A stretch of 64,000 nt of DNA from Deltaproteobacteria bacterium (GTDB lineage: Bacteria; UBA10199; JACPAL01; JACOUP01): contig JACOUP010000003.1 in assembly GCA_016177765.1 (NCBI GenBank), forward strand, positions 31,384-95,383, in the 5' to 3' direction. The position numbers were made by a program, and so were the translations under genes. The notes below the pieces were generated by a model. It did not search any database, was not told the DNA's origin, and was given only the letters and a program-made list of their open reading frames with translations. Below are positions 59,951-64,000 of the stretch, in pieces. Numbering within the stretch: the first letter of the stretch is position 1; the number at the start of each line of letters is the position of its first letter.

Positions 59951-60642
59951 TGAGACGGGATAGCGGGTTTACCCTGATTGAGGTCATTGTCTCTGTGGCG
60001 ATCCTCGCCCTGATTTCCATTGTTGTCTGGCAGGCCTCCGGCTCTAACATGAGGGCCAAAGAACGATCTGAAAAAAGGGATGAGGTTTTTCAGTCGGTGG
60101 CGATGGTGATGGACCGGATGAGTGAGGATCTGATGGAGGCCTTTCTCTATTCTCCCACCTCCGAGGAGTTAGGAAAAAGCATCAATGGCGAAATCCTTGC
60201 AAAGACCGCCTTTGTTGGAAAAAACAACGGGGATGCCGATGAGATTTCATTCACCTCCTTCTCCCACGTCCGTTACCTCAAGGATGTGAAGGAATCGGAT
60301 CAGGAAGAGGTGACTTACAAATTAGAACCTTCCAAGGATGACGAATCAAACAGCCTGGAGATTGTGAAGAGAAGCTCCTCCCCACTGGATGCCAACCCAA
60401 CCGAAGGGGGAAAGACCTATCCCCTTTTGAAGGGGGTCAAGGGGTTGAGCTTTCGCTATTATGACCCGAAAAAACAGGAGTGGTTTGAGGAATGGGATTC
60501 GGAGGGGTCGGATAACCCTTCCAAGTTGCCGAGGGCGGTTGAGATCACCTTGACGGTTGAAAATCCGGAGGAGGAGGGGGAGCCGATTGTCTTTACCACG
60601 ATCGCGATTGTCGAAATGGCTCCGGGACCCAATGACTTCTAA
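59950..60642 (+). CDS. gspJ: Pseudopilin GspJ
   Basis: 230 residues with leader MRRDSG^FTLIEVIVSVAILA. Body contains FSHVRYLKDVKESDQEEV and YDPKKQEWFEEWDSE, typical of GspJ. The ATG at 59950 overlaps the gspI stop; GTG at 59947 is an alternative. Confidence 0.92.
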   Translation: MRRDSGFTLIEVIVSVAILALISIVVWQASGSNMRAKERSEKRDEVFQSVAMVMDRMSEDLMEAFLYSPTSEELGKSINGEILAKTAFVGKNNGDADEISFTSFSHVRYLKDVKESDQEEVTYKLEPSKDDESNSLEIVKRSSSPLDANPTEGGKTYPLLKGVKGLSFRYYDPKKQEWFEEWDSEGSDNPSKLPRAVEITLTVENPEEEGEPIVFTTIAIVEMAPGPNDF

Positions 60643-61915
60643 GCGTTCAAAATTCCCTCTCCCCAAAGGGAGAGGGAGGGAGAGCGGCATCGCCCTGATG
60701 ATGGCGCTGGGGGCGGTTCTAGTCCTGACGACCCTGGCGGTGGAATTCGCCTACAATTCCCATGTCTCCTACAGCATGGCGATGAATGAGAGGGACCGGC
60801 TCCGGGCCTACTATCTCGCCCGTTCCGCATTCCAATTTGCCAAACTGGAGATCTCGATGGAGAAAGAAATCCGCGGCAAGTTCGGGTCCCAGTTACAGCA
60901 AGGGGCGGTCTCCTCGGCCCCGGTCTGCCAACAGTTCCCTTTTTCAACGGCGCTTTTAAGGGGACTCCTTGGTGGCGAAGAGGGGGCAGAAGCGGCGCCT
61001 CAAGAAGAGAAGAAGGAGGAAAAAGAGAAAAAGAAGGCCGGGAAAGAGGAACCGGAAGAGGGGGTTAAGACAGGGGGGGATCTCGGGTTTCTCCAGGAAG
61101 GGCAGGCCAAGGAGTTTCTCGATTTTGAGGGAGACTTTTCTGTCTCCTGCGGCCTGGAGGAGTCCAAGATCAATCTGAATTATTTCAGGATCGGGGGTAG
61201 TTCTTCCACAGGTTCTTCCGACCCGTATGAGGAACAGAAACTTATTTTGAAGACGCTCTTTTCGGAAAAGGCCTTTGAGCCTGTCTTTGGGGGAAAAAGA
61301 GAGGAGATCGCCAAGGTGGTGGGCAACATCGCTGATTGGGTCGATCGCAATGACCGGATCAACGAGGCACCGGGGATTGAAGGGGGCTATGAGGACAGTG
61401 TCTATGTCGGAACGGAGTATACATATCGCGTCAAAAATGGTAAGATGGGCTCACTGGCGGAGTTGCTTTTGGTCAGTGGGGTGGGGGACGATCTTTATAA
61501 TCTGGCAAGCCCTTCACTCACCGTTTATGGTGACAACAAAATAAACCTTTGTCTGGCCGAGGAGGCACTGATCAAGGCCGTGCTTTTAAAATACGCCTCA
61601 GGGCTCCAGGGGGTCCCTCCGGTGAAACCGGATGATGAGGAAACATTGAAGAAACTGGTGGAGGCGGTTCAGCAAACCTGTCAATTGAGTCAAGATGCCA
61701 ATGCGATCGCCTCGGCGGTCAACCCGATTCTGGGGGTGGCGGCAGGAGGGGGAACGGCGACAATCCCGCTTTCTTCAATGATCACGACAGACGCCAGGTT
61801 TTATGCGCTCGAACTGACAGGGCAATCGGGGGACCTGGAACTGAAGATCAAGGCGGTTCTTGATACCAAGGGAAATGTCAACGAATGGAAAACACTTTAT
61901 TTTAGGGTGCAGTAA
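60632..61915 (+). CDS. gspK: Pseudopilin GspK
   Basis: 427 residues from the ATG at 60632, overlapping gspJ by 11 bases. The leader ends GRGRESG^IALMMALGAVLVL and is encoded by a palindromic repeat (residues about 7-17). A Lys/Glu-rich insertion (EEKKEEKEKKKAGKEEPEEG) sits near residue 125-150. The usual GspK features follow: SCGLEESKINLNY and ADWVDRNDRINEAPGIEGGYED. Tip pseudopilin. Confidence 0.92.
   Translation: MTSKRSKFPLPKGRGRESGIALMMALGAVLVLTTLAVEFAYNSHVSYSMAMNERDRLRAYYLARSAFQFAKLEISMEKEIRGKFGSQLQQGAVSSAPVCQQFPFSTALLRGLLGGEEGAEAAPQEEKKEEKEKKKAGKEEPEEGVKTGGDLGFLQEGQAKEFLDFEGDFSVSCGLEESKINLNYFRIGGSSSTGSSDPYEEQKLILKTLFSEKAFEPVFGGKREEIAKVVGNIADWVDRNDRINEAPGIEGGYEDSVYVGTEYTYRVKNGKMGSLAELLLVSGVGDDLYNLASPSLTVYGDNKINLCLAEEALIKAVLLKYASGLQGVPPVKPDDEETLKKLVEAVQQTCQLSQDANAIASAVNPILGVAAGGGTATIPLSSMITTDARFYALELTGQSGDLELKIKAVLDTKGNVNEWKTLYFRVQ
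60655..60676. repeat. Palindromic repeat in the gspK leader
   Basis: ccctctccccaaagggagaggg has 8-9-base arms and belongs to the same class as 47347-47384. It encodes FPLPKGRGR in the N-terminal leader of GspK, before the prepilin cleavage site. Confidence 0.6.
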
Positions 61916-63544
61916 ATGGCGCAAAAGATTCTGGGGATTGATATCGGGAGTTACTCGGTCAAGATTGCCGAGATCGAACGGGCCTATAAGGGGTTCGAGC
62001 TGGTCAATTTCTATGAGCGGGTCGTTGCCTACAATGAGGTCTTGAGCCCTGAAGAGGCGATTGCCGCCACCCTCCAGAAACTGGTTGATGACTTTTCCCT
62101 GAAGCCGGATATCGTTCTGGCGAGCCTCCCCGGCTCTCTTGTGGCCACACGGCTCCTGGAACTCCCCTTTTCAAACCCCAAGAAGATAGACACGACGGTG
62201 GAATTTGAAATGGAAGGATACCTCCCTTTTAGCCTTGAGGATCTGCTCATCGATTATCATATCCTCAAAAGTGCCAAGAACCTCTCCTCCATTTTGGTGG
62301 CCTACGGGAAGAAAACCGATTTCGTCAAGTTCCTCTCCATCTTCAAAGATCTCGAATTTGAGCCTCGTTTCATCGGTTGCGAACCGGTGGAACTGGGGAA
62401 TCTTCTCAAACTGGGGCTGGCCCAACCGGAAGGGGCTTATGCGATCATCAATATCGGTCATCTGAAAACCGAGGTTTCCCTCTTCGTCGGGCCGACTCTC
62501 CGGTATACCCGGACGGTCATGACCGGTGGGAAGGCGATGACCGAAGAGATTGCGAAGACGTTGTCTGTTCCTTACGAGGAGGCGGAAAAAATAAAAATTG
62601 AACTTGGCCAGCTGAGCGAGAACATGGAAGGACTGGATGCGATGGGGCAAAAGGTCGGGGGGGCGATCCGCAAGGTGATGGAGGGGTTGCTGGTGGAGCT
62701 CAAACAGACCTTTCTCGCCTTTGAGGAGATGGGGGGTGAAACGGTCCAGGCCCTTTACCTCTGCGGCGGGACCTCGCGCCTGCCAGGGATCGATCAATTT
62801 TTATCGTTCCGGATACGCAAAAATGTCAGTTTTTTAGATCCCCTCGATTTTCCCTTCAACCGTCTTTCCGACTCAAACTGGTGCCGTCCCCTTGTCTCTA
62901 CGGCACTCTCCTATGCCCTCAGGGCTGTCTTTCCTTCCGGAGGGTTTCCGGATGTCCAATTTCGCCGGGGGGAATTCGCCTACCGGGGGGATGTTGAAGA
63001 TCTCTCCAAGGTTGTAAAGCAGACAGGCTTTCTGTTGGCGGGACTCATCCTTTTTGCACTGGTAAATTTTTTGCTGAGTTATTCCCTCTTGCAGTCCCGG
63101 GTTAGCGGTGTCCGTAAGGAAGTTTCCAAATTGGTGACGGAGAAACTGCCGGATACCCCCAAGAAGATGGTGGAACGGCCGCAATCGGCCATTTCCGTGC
63201 TCAATGGGAAGATTCAGGAGGTTCGGGACAAAAAGAGGCGTCTGGAGGAGGAGACCAGTCTTTCAGTTCTGAAACTTCTCAAAGAAATTTCCACCGTTAT
63301 TCCGGAAAAGGCCAATCTTGTGGTCGACATGGATAATCTTAACATCGTTTCCAACAAGATCAGGCTTCAAGGGAGGACCAACTCCTTTGAATCGGTGGAC
63401 AAACTCAAGGAATCACTCTCCCGCTCCCCCCTCTTCAAGAATGTGACGACCGGCAACGTCAAAAAGGGGGTCAAGGATGAGATCAAGTTCGACTTGAGCC
63501 TTGAGGTACGGGTTGGCGAGGAAGGGGGAGACCATGGCACTTAA
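61916..63544 (+). CDS. gspL: Type II secretion protein GspL (PilM-like actin fold)
   Basis: 542 residues, starting directly after the gspK stop. The N-terminal half has a PilM/GspL actin-like fold (KILGIDIGSYSVKIAEIERAYKG, AIINIGHLKTEVSLFVGP, ALYLCGGTSRLPGIDQFL). A membrane segment around residue 370 (FLLAGLILFALVNFLLSYSLL) is followed by a coiled coil and a ferredoxin-like periplasmic domain (VVDMDNLNIVSNKIRLQGRTNS). It couples GspE to the GspC/M platform. Confidence 0.93.
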   Translation: MAQKILGIDIGSYSVKIAEIERAYKGFELVNFYERVVAYNEVLSPEEAIAATLQKLVDDFSLKPDIVLASLPGSLVATRLLELPFSNPKKIDTTVEFEMEGYLPFSLEDLLIDYHILKSAKNLSSILVAYGKKTDFVKFLSIFKDLEFEPRFIGCEPVELGNLLKLGLAQPEGAYAIINIGHLKTEVSLFVGPTLRYTRTVMTGGKAMTEEIAKTLSVPYEEAEKIKIELGQLSENMEGLDAMGQKVGGAIRKVMEGLLVELKQTFLAFEEMGGETVQALYLCGGTSRLPGIDQFLSFRIRKNVSFLDPLDFPFNRLSDSNWCRPLVSTALSYALRAVFPSGGFPDVQFRRGEFAYRGDVEDLSKVVKQTGFLLAGLILFALVNFLLSYSLLQSRVSGVRKEVSKLVTEKLPDTPKKMVERPQSAISVLNGKIQEVRDKKRRLEEETSLSVLKLLKEISTVIPEKANLVVDMDNLNIVSNKIRLQGRTNSFESVDKLKESLSRSPLFKNVTTGNVKKGVKDEIKFDLSLEVRVGEEGGDHGT

Positions 63545-64000
63545 AACGAGATACTCCCTCCTTTCCAAGGTTAATCTCGATAATATTTACAATTCCTTCA
63601 TTTCCCTGTCACCCCAAGGGAGGGTGATCGCCCTCTCCGTGGGTGGCTTCATTCTGGTCCTTCTGATCTTTCTCCCGACCTCCCTGATGTCGGGCAAGAT
63701 TGCCTCTCTTCAGAAGGAAATCAGCACCTCCCAGGAGTCGCTCCGACAGATTTCGGACAAACTGGTGGAGTACCAGGACCTGAAGGCTTCTGTGGAGGAG
63801 ATGGAAAGGTCCTTTGGTGTTGGCGTCGGGTCCCTGGCGACCAGCATTGAGGGGATTGCTACCAAGAGTAACGTTCGTTCCAATATGGATTCGCTCCGCG
63901 GCAAACCGGCGATTGATACTGACGACCTGACCGGTGAGGCGGTAGAGTTGAGGCTCTCGAAACTGACCTTGTCACAGCTCGTCGATTTTCTTTATAATGT
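63534..64000 (+). CDS. gspM: Type II secretion protein GspM, 3' end cut by window
   Basis: 155 codons visible from the ATG at 63534 (overlapping gspL by 11 bases); the frame is open at the window end. A single N-terminal membrane segment (RVIALSVGGFILVLLIFLPTSL) and a coiled-coil region (IASLQKEISTSQESLRQISDKL) fit GspM. It pairs with GspL in the assembly platform. Confidence 0.85.
   Translation, partial: MALKTRYSLLSKVNLDNIYNSFISLSPQGRVIALSVGGFILVLLIFLPTSLMSGKIASLQKEISTSQESLRQISDKLVEYQDLKASVEEMERSFGVGVGSLATSIEGIATKSNVRSNMDSLRGKPAIDTDDLTGEAVELRLSKLTLSQLVDFLYN

Overview
The window reads as a chromosomal contig from a Gram-negative bacterium of the former Deltaproteobacteria / Bdellovibrionota type. 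I base this on a type II secretion operon whose GspL resembles PilM, a TIGR02147-family regulator overlapping a lipoprotein gene, many CGG/CSS-type lipoproteins, a MopE/SBBP surface protein and a TRAP transporter with a TatT partner. UBA10199-like lineages are my best guess; no rRNA or other decisive marker is present. Coding density is high and the base composition looks even except for a few AT-rich promoter gaps.

Layout. 1-2878: the 3' end of a tetraheme cytochrome c gene and two cupredoxin paralogues, with short palindromic repeats between and inside them. 2882-7198: a GMC oxidoreductase and a membrane/lipocalin-like protein resembling tocopherol cyclase, divergent from a phytol/dolichol-kinase-like enzyme. 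7209-10314: a DUF4143 ATPase, RhlE and a lipoprotein. 10430-13394: a YggU/DUF167 remnant, then a 2.5-kb island bounded by two 189-bp direct repeats beside a tRNA-Lys/tRNA-Glu pair and carrying an AbiEi/AbiEii type IV toxin-antitoxin pair. 13593-22116: metF, then several unrecognised secreted proteins or lipoproteins, one pair sharing an FNR-like palindrome, and the TIGR02147 regulator. 22137-23865: an RRM protein and an AGCS symporter. 24043-32789: a five-gene co-directional set with a 1,858-residue repetitive, phage-fibre-like secreted protein, a small secreted protein, a lipoprotein, a coiled-coil outer-membrane barrel and a methyltransferase. 32845-34969: HigB/HigA-like toxin-antitoxin pair, a LOG-family protein and a lipoprotein. 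34980-39461: AsmA, elongation factor P, a Cys-rich lipoprotein and a short DnaJ protein. 39516-46244: TatT-DctP-DctQ-DctM TRAP transporter, thiolase, crotonase and radical SAM enzyme. 46241-51057: a nucleotidyltransferase with a small partner, a large SBBP/MopE surface protein and a lipoprotein. 51123-51584: tRNA-Thr, tRNA-Leu and rpoZ. 51737-64000: gspC, D, E, F, G, H, I, J, K, L and the start of gspM.

Working together. The second half is dominated by export: a complete pseudopilin set and secretin next to large secreted proteins that could be its cargo. Two regulatory themes recur. Several start codons lie only 5-11 bases after a recognisable -10 box, suggesting leaderless mRNAs. Several families of short palindromic repeats lie in or beside coding sequences and contribute amino acids to proteins (omega subunit tail, GspK N-terminus, cupredoxin N-terminus, SBBP protein).
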